Source: Streptomyces sp. LX-29 (GTDB taxonomy: Bacteria; Actinomycetota; Actinomycetes; Streptomycetales; Streptomycetaceae). From it: 64,000 bases of DNA. How positions within the stretch are numbered: position 1 is the stretch's first letter; each line of letters opens with the position of its first letter. A program made the translations under genes and the position numbers. Under the pieces are notes generated by a model. It did not search any database. It was not told the DNA's origin and saw nothing but the letters and a program-made list of their open reading frames with translations. The DNA lies in assembly GCF_029541745.1 (NCBI RefSeq), contig NZ_CP089746.1, positions 1,736,001 through 1,800,000 of the forward strand. The letters are read 5' to 3'. Positions 1 to 8,439 of this stretch are shown here, one piece after another.

Positions 1-400
1 GCACCCAGTACGGCCGCACGCGCTCCCGCGCCGAGACCAGGTTCCGGGTCAGATAGGTGTCGCTGAAGACGACGCGCTCGGGGACGGACCAGGGCAGGGA
101 CCAGACCTGGTGCTCGCCGGCGGCCGCGAAGATCACCAGCCCGTCGAGGCAGTGGCGCAGGTCGACCTCGGCCACGGCCTTGTCCAGCCGGCCGCTGATG
201 TCGAAGCGCGCGTCGCGCGGCACCTCCGGATCGTCCTCCAGGCGGTGCTTGGCCTCGGCGACGAGCCGGCGCAGCCGGGTGGAGTCCTGCGCGTTGTCGG
301 TCTCTCGCCGATGGGTGGGAAGGGTGACGGTGACCGCCGGGTAGGGCCGTCGCGTACGGAGGGCGGCCAGCGTGCTGGATGTCAGATCGGTGGTGCGCAT
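1..400 (-). CDS. baeRF family 3-like protein (chemotaxis-protein-like), truncated by window edge
   Basis: The first 133 residues are visible; the rest lies beyond the left edge. The product begins MRTTDLTSSTLAALRTRRPY and continues with a PAVTVTLPTHRRETDN stretch and a VAEVDLRHCLDGLVIFAAAG segment. This layout is typical of Streptomyces proteins carrying the bacterial archaeo-eukaryotic release-factor-like domain (baeRF family 3), which are often mislabelled chemotaxis proteins. I chose the ATG at complement 400 because AAAGG lies 5 nt upstream; an adjacent ATG at 403 is the alternative. No stop interrupts the frame up to base 1. The family is thought to act on ribosomes or RNA, but no substrate is known, so no function is assigned here. 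Recognition is from memory of the family and cannot be checked on the missing C-terminus. Confidence 0.6.
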   Translation of the reverse strand, partial: MRTTDLTSSTLAALRTRRPYPAVTVTLPTHRRETDNAQDSTRLRRLVAEAKHRLEDDPEVPRDARFDISGRLDKAVAEVDLRHCLDGLVIFAAAGEHQVWSLPWSVPERVVFSDTYLTRNLVSARERVRPYWV

Positions 401-695
401 CATGACCTTTCGACGGGGCCTGCCTGCACCAGCAGGATCACCCACACCCGGCGGGCCCGCATCACGGAGCGGGCACCCCACGGCTTCGGCCACGGCTCGC
501 GACCGAGGGCCGAGTGAGACGTCCTACGGTGGCGGCGGCTCGGGCCGTCCGACCGGGGCGCGGGGCATGCTCCCACCATCGCCCCAGGTCAGACGGGGAA
601 TGCTCATTCATCGCGGACCTGCCCGAAGCCCTGTGATGCTTCTGTGATACTAAGGCACCGAATTTTCATACTTGCTGCAACAGGGGTGGGACACC
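401..695. promoter_or_regulatory. divergent intergenic region with 11-bp-spaced CTGTGAT repeats
   Basis: About 295 bp separate the leftward baeRF-like gene from the rightward deacetylase-like gene. No convincing gene is present. CTGTGAT occurs at 631-637 and again at 642-648, exactly one helical turn apart and about 50 bp before the downstream start. They could be paired half-sites of a regulator or part of a promoter; nothing identifies the factor. Confidence 0.3.
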
Positions 696-1991
696 TTGAA
701 AGGTATGCGGGCAAAGCGCACTTATGGCATAGCCGCGCTCATCGCCGTGGCTGTCGTCGTGGCGCTGGTCATCACCCTGACGTCCGGCGGCGGCTCCGGC
801 GCCGACTCCTCGGACGTGGCCGGGCCGGCGAAGGACGACCCGGCCCCTCGGACGAGCCAGCAGGCTCGCCAGGGGGAGCCGAAGAAGAGCAAGGAGGAGG
901 CGAAGTACGGCGACTGGGACGGCAAGACCAAGGTCATCGGGGACGGTTCCACCTCGTACACCGGGCCGCAGCCGCACCAGCGCAAGTGGAAGCGGCTGAA
1001 GCCGGGCGAGAAGCCGCCGCAGTTCGTGGTCTTCTCCTGGGACGGCGCCCTGGAGGGCGACGACCACCTGTTCTCCCACTTCCGGCAGGTGGCCAAGGAG
1101 AGCAACGCGCAGATGACGTTCTTCCTCACCGGCATGTACCTGCTGCCCAAGGCGCAGAAGCACCGCTATCTGCCGCCGCAGCACAGCCCCGGCTCCGCCG
1201 CCATCTCCTTCGCCACCGACGGGCACATCCGGGACACCATCCAGCAGCTGGGCGGCGCCTGGAAGGACGGGCACGAGATCGGTTCCCACTTCAACGGCCA
1301 CTTCTGCGGCGCCAAGGGCGGCAACGACTGGAGCCCGGCCGAGTGGAAGAGCGAGACCGACCAGCAGTACGGGTTCGTCAAGAACTGGAAGACCAACACC
1401 GGCTACACCGACCTGCCCCCGCTGCCGTTCGACTACGACGTGGAGCTGGTGGGCGGTCGCGCGCCGTGCCTGGAGGGCCAGAAGAACCTCATCCGGGCGG
1501 TCAAGTCCATGGGCTGGCGCTATGACGCGAGCTCGCCGGGCGACTTCCAGATCTGGCCGTCGAAGATCGACGGGGTGTGGAACTTCCCGCTGCAGCTGGT
1601 GCCCTACCCGCAGAGCGAGAAGCAGGTCCTGTCCATGGACTTCAACTTCCTCTACAACCAGTCCGGCGACACCACCGAGGGCGACCCGGCGAAGTACCCG
1701 GAGTGGGAGAAGCTCACCCGGGACGCCTATCTCAACGGCTTCGACCGCGTCTACCACGGCAGCCGCGCGCCGCTGTTCATCGGCAACCACTTCGAGCAGT
1801 GGAACGGCGGCATCTACATGCAGGCCATCGAGGACGTGATGCGGACCGTGTGCACGCGCGAGGGCGTGCACTGCGTGTCGTTCAAGCAGCTCGCGGACTG
1901 GCTCGACGCCCAGGACCCGAAGGTGCTGGAGAAGCTGCGGATGCTGGACCCGGCGCAGGCGCCGGACTGGGCGACCTTCGTGAAGAAGTGA
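696..1991 (+). CDS. membrane-anchored polysaccharide-deacetylase-like protein
   Basis: The product has 431 residues. A TTG start at 696 was chosen because a GGTGGG ribosome site ends 5 nt upstream and it places a basic N-end (MKGMRAKR) before one hydrophobic segment at about residues 10-28. That fits a signal anchor or uncleaved signal peptide. A Ser/Gly/Lys-rich linker runs to about residue 85. The catalytic-type region follows the NodB fold: FSWDGA with Asp116 matches motif 1, which is usually TFDDG (the first Asp is Trp here). HEIGSHFNGHF with His193, His198 and His202 matches the metal-binding histidine motif. The protein is expected outside the membrane and may deacetylate or otherwise process a cell-wall or extracellular polysaccharide. 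The altered motif 1 makes activity uncertain. An alternative start is the ATG at 705. Strong hairpins follow the gene. Confidence 0.7.
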   Translation: MKGMRAKRTYGIAALIAVAVVVALVITLTSGGGSGADSSDVAGPAKDDPAPRTSQQARQGEPKKSKEEAKYGDWDGKTKVIGDGSTSYTGPQPHQRKWKRLKPGEKPPQFVVFSWDGALEGDDHLFSHFRQVAKESNAQMTFFLTGMYLLPKAQKHRYLPPQHSPGSAAISFATDGHIRDTIQQLGGAWKDGHEIGSHFNGHFCGAKGGNDWSPAEWKSETDQQYGFVKNWKTNTGYTDLPPLPFDYDVELVGGRAPCLEGQKNLIRAVKSMGWRYDASSPGDFQIWPSKIDGVWNFPLQLVPYPQSEKQVLSMDFNFLYNQSGDTTEGDPAKYPEWEKLTRDAYLNGFDRVYHGSRAPLFIGNHFEQWNGGIYMQAIEDVMRTVCTREGVHCVSFKQLADWLDAQDPKVLEKLRMLDPAQAPDWATFVKK

Positions 1992-1994
1992 CAC

Positions 1995-2070
1995 CCGGGT
2001 CCCTCCGGGGGGGGGCGGGGCGGATGCCTCGCCCCCCGGAGGGACCCGGCTCCCGCTCAGCGGGAGCCGG
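1995..2070. terminator. bidirectional terminator, two adjacent hairpins
   Basis: Between convergent genes, a long GC stem spans 1995-2049 (arms CCGGGTCCCTCCGGGG and its complement). A second perfect hairpin spans 2046-2070 (CCGGCTCCCG / CGGGAGCCGG). The two stems share bases, so they may be mutually exclusive and serve opposite strands. Confidence 0.7.
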
Positions 2071-2075
2071 GCGGC

Positions 2076-4169
2076 TCAGGAGGAGCCGCGTACCGACCCG
2101 ATGTAGTCGGTCCAGATGTCGATGGGATAGTCCCCTCCGACCGCCCCAGGGACCGTGCCGCCGGCCTCGCCGAGGCCGCTCGCCCCGGTCATCCCCTTCA
2201 GTGGCAGCAGTTCCTGCGTCTTGGGGTGCAGTCGCGACAGCGACACCGCCGTCGACATGTCCCTCGTGTAACCGACGTACCACGCCGACTTGCCGTCCTG
2301 CGCGGTGCCGGTCTTGCCACCCGCCCCCGGAGCCACCGTGGCGGCCTGCCGCGCGCTCCCCTGGGCCACCGCGCCCTTCAGGGCCTCGTCGACCTGCTCG
2401 GCCACCTGGGGGCTGAAGGCGCGGTCGGGGCGCTCCTTCTCCAGCTCGACCGCGTCGCCGTTGAGCTTGAGGGAGGTGACGGAGTACGGCTGGGCGTGCA
2501 TGCCGTCGGCCACGAAGGTGCCGTACGCGCTGGCCATCCGGATGGCGCTGGGGGTGGCCGTGCCGAGCGAGAACCCGGGCACACGCGGCACACCGAAGCT
2601 GGTCGGCAGCAGCCCGGCGTCCACCGAGGCGCGGCGCACCCGGTCGAGGCCGACGTCCATGCCGAGCTGGATCATCGGGGTGTTGATGGAGTCCTCGACG
2701 GCCTTGCGGAGGCTGACCTGGCCCCAGGACTTCCCGCCGTCGTTCTCGCCGCGGACGATCTTTCCGCTGCGGTCCCAGTACGGGCCCTCCGGCGTGGTCA
2801 CCGCGACCTTGTCGTCGCCGTTGTAGACGCTCTCCGGGGAGACCGGGGTCCGTGCGCCGCCGCGCTCGCGCAGCACGCCGTCGCGCAGGGCGGCGGCGTA
2901 CACGAACGGCGTGAAGGCGGTGCCGGCGGGCACATTGGACGCGTTGGCGTCGTTGAAGCCCTGCTTGAGGTAGTCGGGGCCGCCGTAGAGCGCGGCGATC
3001 CGCCCGTCGGGGGCGACGGAGGCGGCGCCGACGCGCACGTACTTGTCGTTGGCGTTCTTCTTCGGGTCGAGCCGGCTCTGCGCCTTCTCCACGGCCTTCG
3101 CGAGCGCCTCCACCTTCGGCTTCTCGAAGGTGGTGTGGATCTGGTAGCCGCCCAGGTCGAAGTCGGCGTCCGAGATGTCGGTGTGGGAGCTGACGTAGGC
3201 ACGGGCGGTGTCCACCAGGTACCCGACCTGCCCGCTCAGCCCCACCTGCTTGGGCGGCTCCTTGGGCTCGGGGAACTTGGTGTACTTGGCCCGCTCCTCC
3301 GCGGAGAGCTCCCCGATCTCCACCATGCGGTCGAGCACCCACTCCCAGCGCTCCACGGCCCGGGCGCGGTTCTTGGCGCTGATGGCGGGGTCGAAGGAGC
3401 CGGCGCCCTTGAGCAGCGAGGCGAGGAAGGCGCCCTCGCTCACGTTCAGCTCGGAGACGTTCTTGCCGTAGTAGGCGTTGGCGGCCCGCTGGATGCCGTA
3501 GGTGCCGCGCCCGAACCAGCTGGTGTTCAGATATCCCTCGAGGATGTCCTCCTTGCTCATCTTGTTGTCCAGCTTGATCGCGATGAACATCTCGGTGAGC
3601 TTGCGGGAGAGGGTCTGGCGCTGGTTCAGATAGGCGTTCTTCACATACTGCTGGGTAATGGTCGAGCCGCCCTGGGTGTCCCCGCCGGTGACCATCTTGG
3701 ACACGGCGCGCATCAGCCCGGACGGAGAGACGCCGCTGTCGGAGTAGAAGTTGGCGTTCTCGGCGGCCAGGACCGCCCACTGCACCTTCTCCGGGATCTT
3801 CTCCAGGGCGATGTCCTGCCGGTTCACCGGCCCGGTACGGGCCATTTCGGTGCCATCGGCCCAGTAGTAAACATTGTCCTGTTGCGTGGCGAACTCATTG
3901 AGGTTTTCGGGTATCTGGGTCTGCCAGTAGATATATCCGAGAAAACCGGTCAAGCTGCCGACGCAGAAGAGGAAGAGCAGGCCGATCTGGCGCCACGACG
4001 GCAGCCAGCGCCGCACGCCGCTCCTGCCCGCCCGCGGGTAGTCCAGCCGCAGCCGCCGGAATGCCCAGCGGCGCACCGCCCATGCCTTGGTGGCCGAGGG
4101 CGACGCAGCCGGCTTACGGCGGTGTCTGCTGCGGTGTCTGCCCGCGGAGTTGTTGTTACTGCCTTGCAC
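2076..4169 (-). CDS. class A penicillin-binding protein with degenerate transpeptidase SxxK motif
   Basis: The product has 697 residues and starts at GTG 4169 behind GGGGGCAAC. The N-terminus is Arg/Ser-rich and cytoplasmic, followed by one membrane segment (IGLLFLFCVGSLTGFLGYIYW). The glycosyltransferase 51 domain has its usual motifs: AAENANFY (catalytic Glu kept, the following Asp is Asn), GGSTITQQYVKN and RKLTEM. The transpeptidase domain keeps the SxN motif (SINTP) and KTGT (Lys619). Where the SxxK active site should stand it reads GTAFTPF, that is Thr417-Ala-Phe-Thr420, so both the acylated serine and the general-base lysine are replaced. Glycan polymerisation is therefore likely intact while DD-transpeptidation and beta-lactam acylation are doubtful. 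There are no PASTA domains. It is monocistronic and divergent from the MNIO gene. Confidence 0.9.
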   Translation of the reverse strand: MQGSNNNSAGRHRSRHRRKPAASPSATKAWAVRRWAFRRLRLDYPRAGRSGVRRWLPSWRQIGLLFLFCVGSLTGFLGYIYWQTQIPENLNEFATQQDNVYYWADGTEMARTGPVNRQDIALEKIPEKVQWAVLAAENANFYSDSGVSPSGLMRAVSKMVTGGDTQGGSTITQQYVKNAYLNQRQTLSRKLTEMFIAIKLDNKMSKEDILEGYLNTSWFGRGTYGIQRAANAYYGKNVSELNVSEGAFLASLLKGAGSFDPAISAKNRARAVERWEWVLDRMVEIGELSAEERAKYTKFPEPKEPPKQVGLSGQVGYLVDTARAYVSSHTDISDADFDLGGYQIHTTFEKPKVEALAKAVEKAQSRLDPKKNANDKYVRVGAASVAPDGRIAALYGGPDYLKQGFNDANASNVPAGTAFTPFVYAAALRDGVLRERGGARTPVSPESVYNGDDKVAVTTPEGPYWDRSGKIVRGENDGGKSWGQVSLRKAVEDSINTPMIQLGMDVGLDRVRRASVDAGLLPTSFGVPRVPGFSLGTATPSAIRMASAYGTFVADGMHAQPYSVTSLKLNGDAVELEKERPDRAFSPQVAEQVDEALKGAVAQGSARQAATVAPGAGGKTGTAQDGKSAWYVGYTRDMSTAVSLSRLHPKTQELLPLKGMTGASGLGEAGGTVPGAVGGDYPIDIWTDYIGSVRGSS

Positions 4170-4548
4170 GTTGCCCCCACGCTCCGCGCACGTCAGCGCG
4201 GCACAAAGGTCCGATCGTCTTTTCCCCCAAGACGACACGTACCCTATGCCGCCTTCCGAACATCTATCGCATGAGGCCCCCTAAGTTTGTAACAGTAATG
4301 ACATACCGCTACCCGTGTCCGTTGAGGCGCGCCGGGAACCGCGCCGACGGCCCGTCCGTTCGACCGGATGAGACCCCGCGCTCTCCCCCCGAACGCGGGG
4401 TCTCGTCGACGCACGGGGAGGACGGGGCGCGACGGGCCCCCTGTGCCACCCCGACGCAAGCTCAAATGATGCTCAGAACCACGGCGCTCGGGGATTCGTC
4501 CTGTCTCCGGGGGGTCATGACTCCCGCACGTGTACGAAAGGGGGAATC
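4170..4548. promoter_or_regulatory. divergent promoter region between PBP and MNIO genes, with stable hairpin
   Basis: A 379 bp gap with an AT-richer core (about 4280-4310) probably holds both promoters, but no clear hexamers stand out. A perfect 11-bp stem, GAGACCCCGCG (4370-4380) with CGCGGGGTCTC (4394-4404), lies about 145 bp before the MNIO start. It would lie in that gene's leader if transcription starts upstream. The MNIO ribosome site is AAAGGGGG. Confidence 0.4.
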
Positions 4549-6237
4549 ATGGAGCGTCTTGGTACCGGGATCGGCTGGCGTCCGGAGATCGCCGACGACA
4601 TCGAGCGGCTGCCCGGCATCGACTGGGTCGAGGTCGTGGCGGAGAACATATGCGATGACCACCTTCCGGACGCGCTGCGGCGGCTGCTCGACCGGGGGAC
4701 CGCCGTCGTGCCACACGGGGTCTCGCTCGGCCTCGGCGGCGCGGAGCGGCCGGAGCCACGGCGGCTGGCGGCGCTCGCCGCGCGGGCGGAGCTGCTCGGC
4801 GCCCCGCTGGTCACCGAGCACATCGCGTTCGTACGGGCCGGGGGGCCGCTGACCGCCTCGCCGTCGATCGAGGCCGGACACCTGCTGCCGGTGCCGCGCA
4901 CCCGCGAGGCGCTGGACGTGCTCTGCGAGAACGTGCGGATCGCCCAGGACGCGCTCCCCGTGCCGCTGGCGCTGGAGAACATCGCCGCGCTCATCTCCTG
5001 GCCGGACGAGGAGCTGACGGAGGGGCAGTTCCTGTCCGAGCTGGTGGAGCGGACCGGCGTCCGGCTGCTCATCGACGTGGCCAACCTGCACACCAACCAC
5101 GTCAACCGCGGCGAGGACCCGGCCCTGGCCCTGGCCGAGCTGCCGCTGTCGGCCATCGCCTACGTCCACGTCGCCGGTGGCGTGGAGCGCGACGGCGTCT
5201 GGCACGACAGCCACGCCCACCCGGTGTCCGCCCCGGTGCTCGACGTCCTCGCCCGGCTCTGCGCCCACACCACCCCGCCCGGCGTGCTGCTGGAGCGCGA
5301 CGACGACTTCCCCCCGTACGAGGAGCTGGCCGCCGAGCTCGACGCCATCCGCACGGTGACCGAACAGGCCGCCCTGAACGCGGCGGTCGCGGTCGCCGCG
5401 GCCGATCCGGCGGGGGCAGCCCCGGCCCGGGGGAAGCCCACCGCCGCGGGCCGACCGACCGCCGGCGACGACACGCCCGGTGTCGGACGGACCGCCGCCC
5501 GTACGGAGGCCACGGCCGCCACGGCGGCCGGGAACCACCCGGCGCCCTCCGCCGGCGGCGCCGGCCGTACCGCCTCCGGCGTCACGGCCGAGAACACCGA
5601 GCGCGCGGCGGTGGCGCGCGCCCGACGGGCCGACGACCCCTCGGAGACCGACGACGCCACGGAGATCGACGACCCGCCGACCGGCCGCGCGGAGACCAGC
5701 GCTCCCGCGGACGCGGGCGGTGGTGAGGGCGCGGGCGGTGGTGAGACCGCTGCCGGTGGCGCTGTCGGCGGTGAGGGCGGTGGTGAGACCGCTGCCGGAG
5801 TGCGCGAGCGGCTGGCGTTGGCTCAGACGGCGCTGCTCTCCGCGCTGGTGGCGGGGACGCCCGCGCCGGAGGGCTTCGACCGGCGGCGGCTGCGGGTGCA
5901 GAGCCGCGCGCTGGCGGCGAAGCGGGCCGAGGTGGTGGCGAAGGTGGCGCCGGAGCTGCCGCGCATCCTGGGCCCGGGCTACCGGGCCTCCTTCCTCCGG
6001 TACGCCCACTCCCGGCCGATGACCGGCGGCTACCGCCGGGACGCCCTCTCCTTCGCGGAGCACCTGCTGGCGACGGAGCAGCCACGGGACGCGGAGGCCC
6101 GGCGGCAGCTGACCGACTGGTGGCGGGAGCGCTCGGGGCCCGCGCCGCGGTCCGCCGGGACCGCCGCCCGGCTGGTGCGCGCCGCGGGCGCCTCCCGAGT
6201 GGCCCGCGCCGCGCTCCAGGCCCTGCGGCGCGGATGA
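4549..6237 (+). CDS. DUF692/MNIO-family iron oxygenase fused to a DUF2063-like partner domain
   Basis: The product has 562 residues; ATG 4549 follows AAAGGGGGAATC. Residues 1 to about 275 form the DUF692 TIM barrel (multinuclear non-heme iron oxygenase, MNIO). The expected metal-ligand positions are all visible: His56 (VVPHGVSLG), Glu90-His91 (TEHIAF), Glu143-Asn144 (LENIA), Asp176/Asn179/His181 (DVANLH), His207 (VHVAGG), Asp220/His222/His224 (DSHAHPV) and Glu249 (LLERDD). A Pro/Ala/Gly/Thr linker spans about 280-415. The last about 145 residues resemble the DUF2063-type MNIO partner ([20 protein letters not shown], then LPRILG and [10 protein letters not shown]). Known MNIOs such as MbnB, TglH and ChrH oxidatively modify Cys or other residues of ribosomal peptides, usually with a separate partner that binds the precursor. 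Here enzyme and partner are one chain, and a Cys/Gly-tailed membrane protein starts 4 bp downstream. The substrate is inference. Confidence 0.85.
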   Translation: MERLGTGIGWRPEIADDIERLPGIDWVEVVAENICDDHLPDALRRLLDRGTAVVPHGVSLGLGGAERPEPRRLAALAARAELLGAPLVTEHIAFVRAGGPLTASPSIEAGHLLPVPRTREALDVLCENVRIAQDALPVPLALENIAALISWPDEELTEGQFLSELVERTGVRLLIDVANLHTNHVNRGEDPALALAELPLSAIAYVHVAGGVERDGVWHDSHAHPVSAPVLDVLARLCAHTTPPGVLLERDDDFPPYEELAAELDAIRTVTEQAALNAAVAVAAADPAGAAPARGKPTAAGRPTAGDDTPGVGRTAARTEATAATAAGNHPAPSAGGAGRTASGVTAENTERAAVARARRADDPSETDDATEIDDPPTGRAETSAPADAGGGEGAGGGETAAGGAVGGEGGGETAAGVRERLALAQTALLSALVAGTPAPEGFDRRRLRVQSRALAAKRAEVVAKVAPELPRILGPGYRASFLRYAHSRPMTGGYRRDALSFAEHLLATEQPRDAEARRQLTDWWRERSGPAPRSAGTAARLVRAAGASRVARAALQALRRG

Positions 6238-6241
6238 CGGC

Positions 6242-7297
6242 ATGAGCGTGATGACGACGGCCGGGGTGTCCCTGGCCTATGTGGCGGTCGCCGCCGCCTC
6301 GGTGGCGCTGGCCCGAGGGACGTACCGGGCTCGGCGGGTGGCCGGGACGGCGCCGGACGAGCGCGCGCACGACCTGATGGAGGCGGCGTTCCTGGCGGGC
6401 GGCCCGGGCCGGGTGGCGGACACGGCCCTGTGCGCCATGTGCGTGGACGGCCGGCTGTCCGTCGGAGGCCCCGGCGTGGTCTCGGTGCGGCGGGCGGTGG
6501 CCCGGCAACCGGTGGAGGAGGCGCTGCTCCAGGAGTACGCCCGGGCTCCGCACGGCGCCTGGGCCGCGCTGCGTACGGCGCTGACGCGCAGCCCGGCCGT
6601 CCAGGGGATCGGGGATCGGCTGGCCGGCCGGGGGCTGCTGGTGCCGCCTGGCGCGATGCGGCGCTGGCACCGGCTGGGCACCCTCCAGACCAGGGTCTGC
6701 GGGGCGGCGCTGCTGCTGGCCCTGGTGCTGAGCGTCGTCGGCGGAGTCGCCGACTTCGGCTTCGCCGCGTTCCTGTCGCTGCTGCCCGCGCTGCTCGGCG
6801 GGACGGTGGCGGGGGCCGGGTGCCGGACCCTGGCCGTGCGGCGGATCACCCGCGCGGGCCGGCGGGCCCTGGTCGCCTACCGGCTGGAGAGCGGGTACAC
6901 CGGCCCCGGCGTGGGGGCGGTGTCGCGTCACGGCCGGACGCGGGCCGGCGCGAACGGCGGCGGGCCGGGTGCCCCCACCCCGGCGGCCGTCGTGGTCGCC
7001 CTCGGCGGGCCGGCGGCCCTCACCCACGTCCCCGACCTGCGGGACCACCTTCTCCAGGCGCTGCGTGCCGACGCCGCGGTCGCCCGAAGCGGCTCGGACG
7101 TCTGGACCGGTGTCGAGATCCATGTCGACTGGTGCGGCTCGACCGGTGACGGCGGCTCCGGCTCGGACGGCGGCGGAGGGGGTGGCTGCGGCGCCTCCTT
7201 CTGCGGCGTCTCCAGCTCGGACGGCGGAGGGGGCGGCGACGGCGGAGGCGGTTCGAGCTGTGGCGGCGGCTGCGGAGGCGGTGGGGGCGGGGACTGA
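6242..7297 (+). CDS. TIGR04222-like membrane protein with Gly/Cys-rich C-terminal tail (candidate MNIO substrate)
   Basis: The product has 351 residues and starts 4 bp after the MNIO stop, so the two genes are probably translated together. An N-terminal hydrophobic helix lies at about 5-22. The TIGR04222-type domain follows (DLMEAAFLAGGPGRVADTAL), then a hydrophobic block (CGAALLLALVLSVVGG to LLGGTVAGAG) predicting one or two further membrane spans. A soluble segment precedes the tail. The last 55 residues (297-351) are almost only Gly, Ser, Asp and Cys. Cysteines stand at about 298, 316, 321, 340 and 344, set in GGGC, SFCG, SSCGGGCGG contexts. Repetitive Gly/Cys tails are characteristic of some members of this family and resemble peptide substrates of modifying enzymes. 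Which cysteines, if any, the neighbouring oxygenase modifies is unknown. Topology is predicted by eye only. Confidence 0.75.
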   Translation: MSVMTTAGVSLAYVAVAAASVALARGTYRARRVAGTAPDERAHDLMEAAFLAGGPGRVADTALCAMCVDGRLSVGGPGVVSVRRAVARQPVEEALLQEYARAPHGAWAALRTALTRSPAVQGIGDRLAGRGLLVPPGAMRRWHRLGTLQTRVCGAALLLALVLSVVGGVADFGFAAFLSLLPALLGGTVAGAGCRTLAVRRITRAGRRALVAYRLESGYTGPGVGAVSRHGRTRAGANGGGPGAPTPAAVVVALGGPAALTHVPDLRDHLLQALRADAAVARSGSDVWTGVEIHVDWCGSTGDGGSGSDGGGGGGCGASFCGVSSSDGGGGGDGGGGSSCGGGCGGGGGGD

Positions 7298-7555
7298 GCC
7301 GCCTTCCCTCGCCGAAGGACCGGCCGGGCCCGGAGCGCCGCGCTGAGGTGGCCGTCACGCGGGGACGGCCGTCACGCGGCGGCGGCCATCGTGCCGAGGC
7401 GGCCATCGCGCTGAGCGACCGTCACGCAGCGCGTCCCACGGCGGCTGTTGTCACGAGGCGGCGGCCGTCGTATGCGGACGGTCGTTCGACTGGCGCGAGT
7501 CGAGTTCCGGTAAGACCATGGCGGAACGCGGTTTCCGTCGAGTAGAACGGCCGCC
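7298..7555. repeat. spacer with degenerate CCGTCACGCGG repeats
   Basis: The 258 bp between the two TIGR04222-like genes hold no convincing gene. Between about 7345 and 7480 variants of GGCCGTCACGCGGCGG recur at least four times with substitutions (GGCCATCGCGCTGAG, GACCGTCACGCAGCG, GCTGTTGTCACGAGG). It looks like a decayed tandem repeat. No clear terminator follows the upstream gene, so read-through into the second paralogue is possible. Confidence 0.35.
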
Positions 7556-8359
7556 ATGTTGTGGGTCCTGTTCCTCCTCGTCGCCTGGGTCGCGGCGGGG
7601 GTGTCCTGCGCCCGCCTGTGCTCGGCCGCCGTCGCCGCGGCCGACGCGCCGGATACGACCCAGGCGGTGATGGACCGCGACCTGAACCTCTACGAGACGG
7701 CGTTCCTGTCCGGCGGGCCGCAGCGGGTCACCGACCTCGCGCTGGTGTCGATGTACCGCCAACATCGGGTGCTGCTCGCCTCCACCGGCTGGGTCACGGT
7801 GGTGGACCCCGACGGCCGGGACGAGGTGGAGCGCTCGGTCATCACGGCCATAGGGCCGGAGGGCCAGTCACCCGTCCCCGTGGTCCGCACGGCGCTCGCC
7901 ACCACCGAATCCGTACGGGGGCTGGCCGACCGGCTGGTCACGGCCGGGCTCGCGGTGCCGCTCACGGCCCGCGCCGGGGTGACGGCGGCGGTCCGCCAGG
8001 TGCGCGGGGCCTGCGCGCTGGTGACGCTGACGGCGGCCGCGGCGCTGCTGATGGTGCCGCCGGAGACCGGCCGGGGCATGGTGGCCGCGTGGTTCGCGCT
8101 GCCACTGGTGCTGACCGTCGGCTGTCTGCTGATCGCCCAGGCGGAGGTGCACCCGTACACCAGCTGGGCCTCCCCCGCCGGGCAGCGGATGCTGGGCCGG
8201 ATCACCGTGCCGCGACGACCGCCGCGCGCCGACGACGGGACCGCGCGGGCGGGTGACGACCTCACCGCGCTCGCGGTGCACGGCGCGGGGGCGCTGGCCG
8301 ACCCGGCACTGCGCGCGGCGCTCAGGGGAAAGCCCGTCGGGGCGCATTGGGGGCATTGA
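7556..8359 (+). CDS. second TIGR04222-like membrane protein, without Cys-rich tail
   Basis: The product has 267 residues and starts at ATG 7556 with only a weak ribosome site. It is a paralogue of the upstream protein: YETAFLSGGPQRVTDLAL aligns with MEAAFLAGGPGRVADTAL, and VRTALATTESVRGLADRL with LRTALTRSPAVQGIGDRL. An N-terminal hydrophobic helix (LWVLFLLVAWVAAGVSC) and a central pair (VTLTAAAALLMV, AWFALPLVLTVGCLL) predict membrane insertion. The C-terminus ends in an Ala/Arg-rich stretch and GKPVGAHWGH, with none of the Gly/Cys repeats. It may be an unmodified partner or scaffold of the tailed protein. No function is known for the family. Confidence 0.7.
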   Translation: MLWVLFLLVAWVAAGVSCARLCSAAVAAADAPDTTQAVMDRDLNLYETAFLSGGPQRVTDLALVSMYRQHRVLLASTGWVTVVDPDGRDEVERSVITAIGPEGQSPVPVVRTALATTESVRGLADRLVTAGLAVPLTARAGVTAAVRQVRGACALVTLTAAAALLMVPPETGRGMVAAWFALPLVLTVGCLLIAQAEVHPYTSWASPAGQRMLGRITVPRRPPRADDGTARAGDDLTALAVHGAGALADPALRAALRGKPVGAHWGH

Positions 8360-8439
8360 CGCCGACACCGCGGCCCGGTCCTTTACTTCACCCCACATGA
8401 CGCCAAATATCCCCTTGATGTGGTTTTTCGGGAAAGCCT

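Noticed and set aside
5690..5800. Possible frameshift or misassembly in the MNIO linker
   Set aside because: The frame stays open through the repeats and both flanking domains are intact, so a natural low-complexity linker is more likely.
7300..7555. Small Cys-rich peptide gene between the TIGR04222 paralogues
   Set aside because: No frame with a start and ribosome site gives a Cys- or Gly-rich peptide; the sequence is a degenerate repeat.
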